A DNA stretch of 64,000 nt from Pseudopithomyces maydicus (taxonomy: Eukaryota; Ascomycota; Dothideomycetes; Pleosporales; Didymosphaeriaceae): the NCBI GenBank assembly GCA_026873275.1, contig JANTUC010000010.1:930001-994000 (forward strand). The letters run 5' to 3'. The notes under the pieces are model-generated. The model did not search any database and was not told the DNA's origin. It saw nothing but the letters and a program-made list of their open reading frames with translations. The position numbers and the translations under genes were made by a program. Shown here in pieces: positions 32,424 to 43,590 of this stretch. Position 1 is the stretch's first letter. Each line of letters opens with the position of its first letter.

Positions 32424-33684
32424 GGCAGGCGATTGGACGGCGCTCGGCTGCAGGTGCTGGCGCGGTGGTCCGGAGCTCACCCACACTGATGATGTGGAGT
32501 GGGTGGTGCTCCCCGGGCGGTGCTAGGCACGGGCTGGCAGGCGCAGCTGGGCAGCGGCTTAGTCAGGCACTGCGGCTCAAGTCGAGCCCCGCCGCGGCCG
32601 CCTCCACTCCAGCGCGTTGCATCATTGCCAGGCACGCGCAGCTCTCGGGGCTTGCAAGGCCGCGCCTGTTCGTCGTCCGGGTGCGCACCTGCGAGGCCAG
32701 CCCCGCCCGAACTGTGCGTGCGTGCGTGCTTGCTTGCTTGCCGCCGCCGCCGCCGCCGTCTGCGAGCACCAGGGCAGCCAGCCCTCGCGCCCCGGTGCCG
32801 GCGGCGGAGATGGGCTCACTTGCAGGCGGTGTGCACGCGACGAGGGCGCTGCACAGATCTATGTACGCAGCGAGGCATCACCTCTGGCTGGCGTTGGGCC
32901 GTCTCCAGATTCCGCTTCCCCGTCTTTCCGGCGCATGCATGCCGTGCTCACCGGTGCCCAAGGCCCCAAGCCAGCATCGTACTGTTGCACTGTTACCTAC
33001 TGACCTGCTGGCTGGTCGGTCGGCGTTTGCCCGGGCTCGCGTGACCCCCACGCGCCATTAGCCAACGACTTTTCTGCCCGCCCTGCTGTGCGAGCCGCCG
33101 GCTTTGCGTGGCCGTCCGTCTCGAGCTGCACAGGCCGACACACGCGACATGGCAGGCGACGGACAGCGCCTCGCCCGGGTCACGCGCGCCCCGCAAACAG
33201 GAGGGGAGCTGCGCTGGCAGCAGTCGACGACCGCCCGTACGTGGTACCTGGCCTGGTTGCAGTGCGGGGGCCTCCATCCCGCGCTAGTCAACGCTGTGCT
33301 CAATTTCCAAACGCCGACCCAACATGCCGATTCACTCACGTCAATTCTCGCCGCCAAGGAACCCAATTCGCCCGCCCCAGGCCTCCCGGGCCATCGCTCC
33401 GCATGTCCATGCGGCCCTACTGACCTGAGTGTGTGTCTGGCACCAGTGGGTCCCGCCCTTGCCGTCATGCTCTCCGGCATCTGGAGCATTTAAAAACAGT
33501 ACAAGGCCCGGCAGCTTGGTCCCGTGCTCTGCTTTCACCTGCTGTCCTCATTACCTGCCCGCATTCGATTCCCCGGTATAAGTTTTGCCTGGCCTGCCCC
33601 CCTTCACTCCCGTCCGCAAACTGCCCACACCATCTTGCATCCCTTGGTTGCTCGTCACCGCAAACACTCCACCCGACCGTCGTC
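32424..33684. other. GC-rich spacer, VPS26 to gluconokinase
   Basis: About 1.26 kb of GC-rich sequence with a CCG trinucleotide run (about 32741-32758). Several long frames in all phases come from base composition; none shows a family motif. It probably holds both divergent promoters and leaders. Confidence 0.5.
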
Positions 33685-34445
33685 ATGCTGCAAACTTTTG
33701 AACCCGCGCAACCAACGCCCCTTCACTACGTTCCTGCGCCCACCCCGCCTATTTCAACCCCAGCAGCCCCTGCAGATGCTTCCGAATCGGCCAATGCCAC
33801 CAAGCCCGCCTCCGACATGTCCATACGACCCCAGCACAACATCCTCATCGTAACCGGGCCTGCGGGTTGCGGTAAAAGCACCGTTGCCCAGTTCCTCGCC
33901 AAGCGCTATGGATTCTTCTACATCGAAGGCGACGATGTACGTTAAAAAAATACATGCTTCGGCCATGGCTGACACATGCACAGTTCCACCCTCCCGCAAA
34001 CATTGAGAAGATGTCCAAAAATATTCCCCTGACTGACGCCGATCGCTGGGACTGGCTCATTACCCTGCGCGACGAGGCGCTGAACCACTTGAAGTCGGGA
34101 GTTCACGGAGTAGTCATCACCTGCAGCGCCTTGAAGAAGAAATACCGGGACGTCATCCGCACTGCGCGTCTCTACGACGAGGATCCCAACGCCAACGTGC
34201 GCTTTGTATATCTTAAGGCGAGCAAGGAGGTCTTGCTCCAGCGAGTCGGTGGCCGACAAGGTCACTACATGAAAGACACCATGGTCTTGAGCCAGCTTGC
34301 AGCACTCGAAGAGCCAGGCGAGGATGAAACTAGAAAGCTCCACGATGTAGACATCATCGATGTATCAGGGTCGGCAAAAGAAGTCGAGGAGCTTGTCAGC
34401 GCAGCCGTTGACCAGGCTCTCAAGGTCAGCCAGGCCAGCTCATGA
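33685..34445 (+). CDS. Gluconokinase
   Basis: Exon 1 is 33685-33936, the intron is 33937-33983 (GTACGT...GCACAG) and exon 2 is 33984-34445; 237 residues. The P-loop GPAGCGKST is near residue 60, then GDDFHPPANIEKM across the splice, GVVITCSALKKKYRD and FVYLKASKEVL, all features of the thermoresistant gluconate kinase family. It phosphorylates D-gluconate to 6-phosphogluconate using ATP, feeding the pentose phosphate pathway. A Pro/Ala-rich extension of about 50 residues precedes the domain; an internal ATG (MSIRPQH) could serve as an alternative start. Confidence 0.95.
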
Positions 34446-35430
34446 CCCGGAATTGCACCCTCTTTTTCCTAGTCTTATTTCCTGTCTTGGCCACATCTTC
34501 ACTGCGAACTATTATTCCTAGCGTTGAGCATACTAGGCGTCGGCAAATGGGTTGGGCGGGAAAATGGCGCAATATATTGTTTATACCCCTGCGACGGGGG
34601 TCGCGGATGTGGCGAGCGAGTAGAGGTACTTTACGCAGGCATGAGATTTCCCGCTATGATTCGCGAAGGAGTTTATTCTGTATTTCGTAATAGATATCGC
34701 AACCAATATAAGGTATCTCGTTCTACCTATCTGAATGTCTGCCCGATGATGCACCAGCGCCCACCAGGTTTTGCCATTTGCTTCTGGGGGCCGTTTTATA
34801 AAGAAAATATCGTGACGAGGTGGGTAGATGTAATGGAAGTCTATCGTTTAGTGATAACGTAAAAAAAGACAATTTCCATTCCGAGGAGCAAGGAATGACT
34901 CGGTCTTAAAGTGTGCCGTGAAGCTGCTGCTATGTGTTGTGCTGACTCATCGCAGGTTTCACAACGTCCAAAGGGAAATCTACCTCGGAGCCTAGCAGTG
35001 GGCGGGAGGGTGTAAACTGCTCTTATACCGTCAGTGAGCGACTGTGGGGACAAGCTTCGTGCCGCTTTCCCCAGGCGCTGCTTAAGCCGACGGACAGCCC
35101 TAAACCCGGGCGACATTCTTCCTCGCCATACTTACGGAATAGTCTTAAAGATACACCGGAGGTAAAGATACATTCGAATGCAAGCGGTGGGTTCCATTCC
35201 ATATGTCTATCACAACGCGGTCTTCGCTTTTCCTCTACCAGTTTCCCATCTACCATATTCGGTTAGCTCGCTTACCCCAGATGCGTCAACCCGTTATACC
35301 GAGCCAACGGCTACCCTCGGTCTTTCCCTGCTCACAAACAATTCCATGATTTCCGACGGCTTATGAACCGAGCGATGTACCTTTCCTACTCCTTCGATTT
35401 TCTCTCCTGCACCTTTGGCAAACACACACC
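34446..35430. other. Gene-free spacer, gluconokinase to E2
   Basis: About 1 kb. No credible reading frame, repeat or RNA gene seen; it includes the E2 promoter. Confidence 0.45.
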
Positions 35431-37032
35431 ATGTCGCGAGAAGCCGCTCGCTTCCTTTGTCGTTCTGCGCTTCCAATCGCTCGTGCGGGGCCCCGCAGCA
35501 GCATTCAGGTCAATGTCACACAGAGAAGAGGGTTTGCAGGAACACAGAGGCTGAAAGTCGTCAAACCGTATATTTTGGCGGATATTGGAGAGGGTAAGGA
35601 TATTGATAGGCTGTGGAAAAAGTGTTAATCAAGTTATAGGCATCACAGAATGTCAGGTTATCCAGTGGTTCGTGAAGCCTGGGGCGCGCGTCGAACAGTT
35701 TGATCCCATATGCGAAGTACAATCGGATAAGGCATCAGTAGAAGTAGGTGTATAATCAGCGGTGGAGCAAATTATGCTGATTGAGGCAGATTACCTCACG
35801 GTTCGATGGCGTGATCAAGAAGCTCTACTACGAGCCAGACGACATGGCCAGAGTAGGCAAGGTAGGCACACGGCGACTACCTTCTAAGATCATCGATGCT
35901 GACGAGTTAGCCACTGGTAGACATCGATATCCAGAGCGAGATCTCCGAAGCCGATGCAGCAGTTCTCGATGGCGGCGCTAGCAAACAGACGGAAGAGGCA
36001 CAACCCAAGGAGCAAGAGATTGAAGTTGTAAGGAATGATACCGCTGCTGTTACGGGAGATGTACCTGCACAGCCCGCACCCTCATTACCGGAAGAATCCG
36101 CTCGAGAAGAAACAAGTTCTCGAAGACCCTTGGGCAAGCACGCATCCCTAGCTACACCAGCAGTGCGTCACATGGTCAAGGCTGCGAACTTGAAGATCGA
36201 AGACATAGACGGCACGGGCAAAGAGGGCCGCGTTTTGAAAGAAGACGTACAGAAGTACATTCAATCTGCGAATAGTGCTACAACCACACCAGCACCATCA
36301 ATAGCGAGTACACGGATATCGGAGGATCGAGTGCAATCGCTCACACCCATACAATCCGCCATGTTCAAGAAGATGACGGCCTCGCTTTCAGTACCACACT
36401 TCCTGTATACCGATGGTGTAGATTTCACTTCGCTCAATGCGATCCGCAAAAAATTCAACGCCACAAAAGAAAAGTCAGAACGTCTGACAACATTCCCGTT
36501 CATCATAAAGGCCCTCTCACTCGCACTACAACAATACCCGCTTATGAACGCATCTTTAGACACTCATACAAGCCCGGAAAAGCCTCAGCTGATATACAAA
36601 GGCGCTCACAACATCGGCATCGCAGTCGATTCACCCTCAGGTCTCATTGTCCCCGTCATTCGCAACGTACAGTCCCTCTCTATAGAACAGATTGCCGCCG
36701 AGGTAGCGCGCCTGAGCGAACTCGCACGTACCGGCAAGATTGGCACGGAAGATTTGAAAAACGCAACCATCACTCTGAGCAATATTGGCAGTATCGGTGG
36801 CGGTGTCGTAGCACCCGTGATTGTAACGCCGCAAGTCGCTATCGTTGGGGTGGGAAGGGCAAAGACAGTGCCGGCATTTGGCAAGGATGGAGAAATAATT
36901 AAGAAGGAAGAGTGCACGTTCAGCTGGAGCGCGGATCACAGAGTGATTGACGGTGCGACAGCAGCGAGGTGTGCGGCAGTGGTGAAGGGATATCTAGAGG
37001 ATGTCGAGACCATGTTGGTCAAACTTAGATGA
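35431..37032 (+). CDS. Branched-chain 2-oxoacid dehydrogenase E2 (dihydrolipoyl transacylase)
   Basis: Exons are 35431-35593, 35640-35743, 35790-35861 and 35911-37032; 486 residues. The start MSREAARFLCRSALPIARA is a basic mitochondrial presequence. The lipoyl domain carries the attachment lysine in SDKAS (Lys85). The E1/E3-binding domain is RRPLGKHASLATPAVRHM (about 185-222). The acyltransferase domain ends with DHRVIDGA, where His456 and Asp460 are catalytic. Together with E1 and E3 it degrades branched-chain keto acids in the matrix. The TPIQSAMFKKM and PHFLYTDGVDFT regions favour the branched-chain form over pyruvate or 2-oxoglutarate E2. Confidence 0.94.
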
Positions 37033-37329
37033 GGCACAGTATATGTAGACATTGCACCAGACAAAAGTATACAATGAAACAAAACGAATTTCCAAATGAT
37101 CTGAAAGTATCAAACGTTGGCAGCACATCCGGAGTAGGTATTGGTACAGGCCGAGACCCGCCAGGCTGGAACCCCCCACCGAAGGTCCAAAGCTCCAAGC
37201 TAAGCTCCGCGTTGCCCCACGCACCACCTTGCATGTGCCTCACCTTTCGCCATCCAATTCGTAGCCATCTTGTATACCACTAAGTCGTTGCACTTTGACA
37301 CTACCCAACTACATATACTATCGTGGGTC

Positions 37330-37993
37330 ATGGCGTCCCTCTCCCAGCCTCCAGGGCCATCTCAAACCCCGCTCTCCACAGGCACAACCGCCCTCGCGTC
37401 CGCATCCACACCGCCCACCACCACTGCAAAAGACGATAAAACATTCGCCTTCCCACCAATCTACGCATTCCCCCATTCTTTACCCTTCAACCGAATCCCA
37501 CAACTCTCTCCTCCCAACTCCTCTCGTGGAGCACCCTAATCCAAGCATACTGCCGCCACCACCGTCTTTTCAGCATCACGCTCGTCGACGCCTTGGCCAC
37601 ACCCTTGTTCAACAATACGGAGATGGCGCGCAAACTTAGCATCAAGGATGCACGTAGTGTTGTGAACTGGATGGCGAGCGCCGAAGGTGGGAACCGCGCC
37701 GAGTGGATAGGCACCGGGGCGAAAGGAAAGACGGGTGAGGAAGCGGGGAGGTGCTGGGTGTACTGGAAGAGGCCTGAGGAGTGGGCGGCTGCGTTGGAGG
37801 AATGGGTTGATAGGACGGGACAGAAGGGAACGGTCATCACCTTGTATGAGATCCAGGAAAGTGATGCGACACGGAGGGAGGAGTTCCATGGAATAGACAG
37901 CGATTTGCTGACAAAGAGTCTGCAATTATGCGTGAAGAGGGGAAGGCGCAGATTTTCGGTGCAGAAGGAAGTGAGGGTGTGAAGTTCTTCTGA
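37330..37993 (+). CDS. VPS25: ESCRT-II subunit VPS25 (two single-base frame breaks)
   Basis: One exon from the ATG at 37330. A Pro/Thr-rich leader precedes FAFPPIYAFP; at the C5 run 37470-37474 the frame changes to read PFFTLQPNPTTLSSQLLSW, then SITLVDALATPLFNN and RCWVYWKRPEEWA. A second change at the G4 run 37939-37942 gives AQIFGAEGSEGVKFF and stop; human VPS25 also ends GVKFF. With two bases restored it is 221 residues. VPS25 forms two winged helices and binds VPS20 in multivesicular-body sorting. Both breaks need one extra base. Confidence 0.93.
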
Positions 37994-38410
37994 GGATACG
38001 GCCATTTGCTAGGTTTTCCGGATTGGTCACGCGCATTCACGAAGCAGATGAGAGCGATAGATCATTGGAGTGGTATTTATGTTGCTGTTCTAAGGTAAGA
38101 GACAATGCGTCATTCGTTTTGCTTTACAAATATGTCATCGCTAATGCTATACAGAGACGAGCAGAAACACCGAACCATGGCTAATATATGCAAGATGCCC
38201 TTGATATTGATGCAGATCAGAAGGTCGTGCCATCCGCAAAATGTGCCCATTGCGCCAAAACGCACCCTCGATGCAAACAGCCTCATGTACAAACGCCTAT
38301 TACTTCGACCTATCAAGACATAACCTATCAACCAATTTGGAAGGGCGGTGCCTTATGAAGAAGCAAATGTAACAGGTGGATCTGTGATAATCCACACCTG
38401 CCAGATATTA
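37994..38410. other. Convergent 3' flanks, VPS25 and RTT107-like
   Basis: About 420 bp, no credible gene or repeat. Confidence 0.5.
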
Positions 38411-41026
38411 TCATTTGACGTCCTTTTCATGAAGCTCCCATTCTGGATTCCAATGGATCCTCTGAGCCATGGCAACGTTAAGCAACCACTCAGTTGATAC
38501 AATTCGAGGAACCATATCATGCTTCTTTGCGAGCTCTCGGAACTTGATCCAGAGCTTGATTTCAGACTTAAGTGGTTCCGAGATGAGATACAGCACGTCA
38601 CCTTCATCCTCTTCGAGATTCTGTGAGACCTCCTTCGGTTGCGATTCAATCTTTCGTTTAGACGCCGTTACAGCTGTTTCCCGGTTGTCCCATTTCAAAC
38701 ATTTGCCGCCATTGGCCGCAACAATGTCTTTGTAAACATCGAACTTGGCCTTCTCGGTGCAAAAGATGGTGAAATCTTTCAAGAGACGATGTTTGTTTTG
38801 CTTTGCTCGGGTAACAGCATCAGTAAGGTCAATGCCACACAGCTGCTTGAACTCCCTACTATCGAGGGGGAACTTTTTTGCATCAGGAAGCTTGCTGTGT
38901 TTGATAGCATAGTCGAGGTACTTGCTGTTGACAAGCTGAGGCCCTTCCGCAAGCGCTGCAACGAATTTCAATGTGCGTACTACCTTTGGCGCGCATAGGA
39001 CATCCACTTTCTTAGGGTCGTCCACAACGTACAACCCGACCTCGCGAAGACGCGCTTTATCTTTTGATTCTTGGTTTGCATCATCGTGCCATCGTTTGTC
39101 ACCAGAGACGAGCAGACGTTGCTGGATCGGCGGCACTGTGAGTTTGCGTGCCTTCTTGCCCTTTTGTGCTGCTTCAGCTTCGTCTTCTGCGGAATCATCA
39201 TCTGGGTCCACTTCATCGATGGATCGCTTGCTTGCCACGGAATCTCGATTTTTTCGCTTCTCCTTATCAGCAATCTCGTCTTCCTTCCGTCGCCGACCAC
39301 CGTGGATGACGCCCCCTTTGCGCTTCACTTCCTTCTCATACTTGTTGACATCCTCCATAACATCATGGAGATTTGACAAAGCGCGATCCTTCGCTCCACG
39401 ACTTCCAGTTGTGCCCGGAGTCTCGTTTTCTTTGCCACCAAGACGATCTCTAGCAGGTGTGGCCAGATCAGATTTGGTCCGCCTCACTGTTTTGTCGACA
39501 AGAGGAGTATGCGTCTCCCCTTCGGTGCGAGACCGGTTCTGGTTAGACACGGTGTCCGATTCTTTCGCTTTATGCTTCGCAGAAAAGTACACCTTCTTAA
39601 CAGCTTCGCGATTGATCTCCATCGCACCTAATATATCTCCCATATTCATTCGCGGAGGGAAGTATGTGTAGCGTTCGCTGGTGCGGGGCATTTCCTTGCA
39701 TTCCGCATAGCTGTCCTCCAACCATAGATGGTTGACGATTTCGATACCCCATTCTTCTGCGGCCTCACATTTCTCGCTGTTTCGATGTGCCGTGATAAGA
39801 TGAGTGTTGTCTTGCTTGAATGTCCTTGTGAACTGGGCCCCAAGCGCTTTAATCAAGTTTTCAAGGTACACACGAGCTTCTCCGGTATAGCTGGAGATGC
39901 TGATCCTATAATTTCTGAAATCCCCAATCCCAGGGGGTGGTGGTCGAGGGTAGTGCATCATTCGACGCAAAGGGTTAGTCCAAGTGTCATGGGCCATTAT
40001 GAAATATAGCCAGCTCAGGTTGCCCACATCTTTGCCGGCCTGTGAGGCTTTGACATAATTGTCCCCCTCACGATAGTTGCACACATATATGTTCGTATCC
40101 TTTACGGTTGTTGCTATGGAACCGCCGCCAGCCTCAATCTTGCTCGTGATGACATCCTTCAGGGGTTTATTCAACTTCAGATCGTCGGCCAACATGACTT
40201 TCTTTCCCTCAAATGCTTTGATCGCCCGGGGTTGTGCAAGATGCGGGGGCGGGGGTGACGCGGGAGGCCCACTAGGTTCAGGGTTCGTTGCATCGCGAAT
40301 CGCGCTGGTAGTGGTCGACAATATAGGACCGGCTTCCACATTCATGATTTCCGGATTGGGTAGAGTATATGGCCGCTCGCTGACCCTCCAACCAACCTTT
40401 AAGCAATCGTTGAACCAATGTGGCAGTACAATCTTGATTTTCAGCCGCTTCTTCATAGCCATGTCGCATCGCTGATCGTCCATATTGAGCGCGATCAGAT
40501 GTGTCGTGAGCTTCGAAAGCTGAGTGCCGTACTGGCCTCCCATTGCTAACACACCACCGCAGATAGCTTCCTTGTCACCCTCGGGTATGCCATCCGCGCA
40601 ACAAACTACAACGTCGTGCATGAACAACGCAGGGTCGGGGCTGTAGGTTCGAGGGTTTTTGATTTTGTGTACCTGGATACAATCATCGACCCATCCAGGC
40701 TTCACAACGTGTATCATGAGATCGAGCGCGCGGTAGTAGTCTGGGAAGTCGTTTGTTGCCGAGATAACGTAGTCGATTTCCTCAAGCCCTTGTATGCGAC
40801 CGGCATCGATGTCGAATGGTTTGAGCTCTCCTCCGGAAGATTTGATGTTATCGGCAACCTGGGCAACTGTCAGCATATAGACACATGGCGGAAACGCGTC
40901 TGAACGTACTTCGATAACGCGGTCTTGGGTAAGCGTCGTGGGGATGATAGTGAAAGCCATGCCTTCAAACAGCGGCTGCGAGGCCTCCGCCATGGTTTTG
41001 TCGTCCATAGCGCCGGCGTCAGCCAT
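38411..41026 (-). CDS. RTT107/Brc1-like multi-BRCT protein
   Basis: It begins at the ATG at 41026. An intron at 40909-40859 (GTACGT...GCCCAG, 51 nt) has no stop and keeps frame; spliced length is 854 residues. Several BRCT repeats are visible: an N-terminal pair ending MIHVVKPGWVDDC, a second pair with THLIALNMDD and IKIVLPHWFNDCLK, a third region with YFIMAHDTWTNP and FKQDNTHLITAH...IVNHLWLEDSY, and a C-terminal pair with STEWLLNVAMAQRIHW. A basic, disordered linker separates the last two repeats. Such proteins (budding yeast Rtt107, fission yeast Brc1) bind phosphorylated H2A and scaffold Slx4 and Smc5/6 at damaged forks. Confidence 0.88.
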   Translation of the reverse strand: MADAGAMDDKTMAEASQPLFEGMAFTIIPTTLTQDRVIEVRSDAFPPCVYMLTVAQVADNIKSSGGELKPFDIDAGRIQGLEEIDYVISATNDFPDYYRALDLMIHVVKPGWVDDCIQVHKIKNPRTYSPDPALFMHDVVVCCADGIPEGDKEAICGGVLAMGGQYGTQLSKLTTHLIALNMDDQRCDMAMKKRLKIKIVLPHWFNDCLKVGWRVSERPYTLPNPEIMNVEAGPILSTTTSAIRDATNPEPSGPPASPPPPHLAQPRAIKAFEGKKVMLADDLKLNKPLKDVITSKIEAGGGSIATTVKDTNIYVCNYREGDNYVKASQAGKDVGNLSWLYFIMAHDTWTNPLRRMMHYPRPPPPGIGDFRNYRISISSYTGEARVYLENLIKALGAQFTRTFKQDNTHLITAHRNSEKCEAAEEWGIEIVNHLWLEDSYAECKEMPRTSERYTYFPPRMNMGDILGAMEINREAVKKVYFSAKHKAKESDTVSNQNRSRTEGETHTPLVDKTVRRTKSDLATPARDRLGGKENETPGTTGSRGAKDRALSNLHDVMEDVNKYEKEVKRKGGVIHGGRRRKEDEIADKEKRKNRDSVASKRSIDEVDPDDDSAEDEAEAAQKGKKARKLTVPPIQQRLLVSGDKRWHDDANQESKDKARLREVGLYVVDDPKKVDVLCAPKVVRTLKFVAALAEGPQLVNSKYLDYAIKHSKLPDAKKFPLDSREFKQLCGIDLTDAVTRAKQNKHRLLKDFTIFCTEKAKFDVYKDIVAANGGKCLKWDNRETAVTASKRKIESQPKEVSQNLEEDEGDVLYLISEPLKSEIKLWIKFRELAKKHDMVPRIVSTEWLLNVAMAQRIHWNPEWELHEKDVK

Positions 41027-41528
41027 GCTTGCGGGTGCACAATGTACGGAGGTGTGGTTGTGCGGCGGGCGATTTATGACCTTGAAAGGCGCGTTCTCAC
41101 ACCTGTCGCGTTTGCCGCCCGCGTCGCGTCAATCACGTGACTCGCCCCACCCCGTCCCACGCGCCACTACCTACCCCAGCGATCACATGTTGCTAGCGCT
41201 CGATCATTTATGGGCCATGTTACTATGGTCGGACGACGCGTTCTCAGATGGTTTGCCGTACCATTCCTAAGGAGATGGTGGAGCTTAGTGATGGTTGAGC
41301 CTTGAACCTTGGAACATCTCAAATCATGTGGGGATTTACCTCGGCCCGTCGCATATTGTACTGCGGCACTTGGTCGGATGTGTCTCGTCTCTCATCTACG
41401 TTCTACGCCAACTTTCGACAAACTTCCTCGTCTTTTTACGGGACGGACATCGCATTTGAATTGGATCTTAGGCCTTCCACCTCTCAGCTGTTGTATTATT
41501 TGTTGGCGTGCCGTGCTAAACCTCCGTC
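41027..41528. promoter_or_regulatory. Divergent promoter RTT107-like / peroxisomal hydrolase
   Basis: About 500 bp between opposed starts. No repeat or extra gene seen. Confidence 0.45.
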
Positions 41529-43111
41529 ATGTCTACGGAATACTTCCGCATTGTCGAGCACACACTTGACGCCTCACACATCCGTGGCTTTCCTCGGACC
41601 ACCTCGACACACCAGAATGAAGTCCTTCAGCTAGCAATCAAGCAGTACACGCCGTTGAATAATCCCAGGCCACAACCCGGCGACATTACCATCATTGCAG
41701 CACACGCCAACGCATTTCCCAAGGTAGGCAACTTACCCAATTTCGTTGTGATTTCCTTTCGTATAACAGACTTTGCTTTTACTGGTGGGTCTTTGGTCGT
41801 GAACTCCATTACCATTGTGTCAAGATCCTAGTTGCAGGTGCTGCTAGTAATACCCCACGAAAAGGTTATCGGTGCTCACACCAATCAAGGAACTTTACGA
41901 ACCGCTCTGGGATGAACTGCTCAAGATATCAAAGCAACATTCCTTCGGCATACGAGGCATATGGATAGCTGATGTAGTCCACCAAGGCCAGAGCAGCGTT
42001 CTCAACGAAGAGAAACTTGGAAATGATCGTAGGTTCTCATTCCGTCCCGTGTATATGTGGCAATCATTTAATGTTCACAGCGGCATGGCTCGATCATAGC
42101 CGTGACCTCCTTCATATGGTCAATACTTTCCGCGACCAGATGCCTCGACCTCTCATTGGTGTCGGTCATAGCATGGGCGGTTGCCAGCTTGCGAATCTCT
42201 CTTTGATTCATCCGCGTCTCTTCGAGACACTCATTCTCGTCGACCCAGTCATCCAACGTATGGTATCCGTCTCTGGCAACGTAGGTCCCGCATATGCATC
42301 ATCCAGACGAAGGGATCACTGGCCCTCCCGCGAGGAAGCAGCGAGGTCTATGCTCCGCAGCAAGTTCTATCAAACGTGGGATAAACGCGTCTTTGATCGT
42401 TGGATCGAGCATGGGTTACGGGAACTTCCTACTAGGCTTTTTCCAGACACCAAAGCTACTCCAGGACCACTCCCGGCCACTGTTAGCAGCGACCCAAGTT
42501 CAACTCCAAATCCTCCCAAGTCCAAAGAAGTCACATTGAAGACGACCAAGCACCAAGAAGTAATGACATTCCTCCGCCCGAATTTTGCCTTCCGCCCCGG
42601 CATTGACACCGAGCCCTCCTCTCATCTTTACTCCGAAGCACACCCTCATGCTGTGAATCGTCGTACTCACCCAGACCTTGTTCTTTCACCTGCTGTTCAA
42701 ACGCCCTTCTACCGTGGCGAATCCATGATGGTATTTCGACAGCTTCCCTTCCTCCGCCCCTCTGTTTTGTATGTATTCGGCAGTCTGAGCTTCCTGACCC
42801 AAGATAAGACGCAAATAGACGAGAAGATGGAATTGACTGGTACGGGACCTGGTGGTAGCGGCGGTGCCAAAGAAGGTCGGGTGGCGAACGTCATGGTGGA
42901 CGGGGCCGGGCATTTGATCCCCATGGAAAAGGTGGAAGAGAGCGCGTTACATCTGGCTAGTTGGGTGGGAAAAGAGATGAGGCGGTTTTGGGATGGAGAA
43001 GAAAGGACAAAGGCCGAATGGGATGGAAAGAGAGGTTTTCAGAGAAGTTTACTTAGTAAGAGATTCATTGACGAGCTGGAGGGAATGGTGCCCAAGGCAG
43101 CAAAGTTATAG
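41529..43111 (+). CDS. Peroxisomal alpha/beta hydrolase with C-terminal AKL
   Basis: Exons are 41529-41723, 41890-42028 and 42081-43111, 454 residues. The first intron (166 nt) is long for this window. DITIIAAHANAFPKELYEP opens the fold, GVGHSMGG holds the nucleophile Ser142, ILVDP follows and GAGHLIP supplies the histidine. The C-terminus is Ala-Lys-Leu, a canonical PTS1 peroxisomal signal. Relatives include yeast lipase Lpx1 and the AKT2/AFT2-type hydrolases of Alternaria toxin clusters, so databases often label such genes toxin biosynthesis proteins. No other biosynthetic gene is nearby, so a general peroxisomal lipase or esterase is more likely. Confidence 0.9.
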
Positions 43112-43590
43112 AAGATACCAAGACCAGACTGGGAGTAGTTTAGAGAAGTACACATAGCTCGGATACTCTAGGAGTGACTCCTATTTTTTATGAGTATTGC
43201 TATAAAATAAAGCAACAATACGTCAAATCTTTTCGCTGTCCAGTGGGGAAACGTCCTTTTTCAACCATTTTTTATGTCCTCTAGTTGACTCCATACTTTT
43301 TCACCCAAGTCATAAATCAAAACAAGGAAATGCATGACACAACTTGGTAGCAGTCGCCTGAAGGGATCATTGTCCAGGTGGAAATACCGGAGGCAAGATG
43401 ACTGATATCGAAATCAACTCTATTTGAAGTATTAACTACAGGCTGGACTGATTCTCGCCATTCGTATGTCTCGACATCGTCCATCTACACTTTACGCCAC
43501 AATGCAATTCTTCACCATATTCCACCCGAGAGTATATCATAGATACCGGATATCCAGAACATGATGCTATATTAGCTTCAAGTATTTGCT
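43112..43590. other. Convergent 3' flanks, hydrolase and DPP III
   Basis: About 480 bp with AT-rich 3' sequence; no gene seen. Confidence 0.5.

Noticed and set aside
32465..33061. Reading frames up to 198 codons in the GC-rich VPS26/gluconokinase spacer
   Set aside because: They overlap in several phases and both strands, have biased Arg/Ala/Pro composition and no family motif, as expected from GC-rich DNA.
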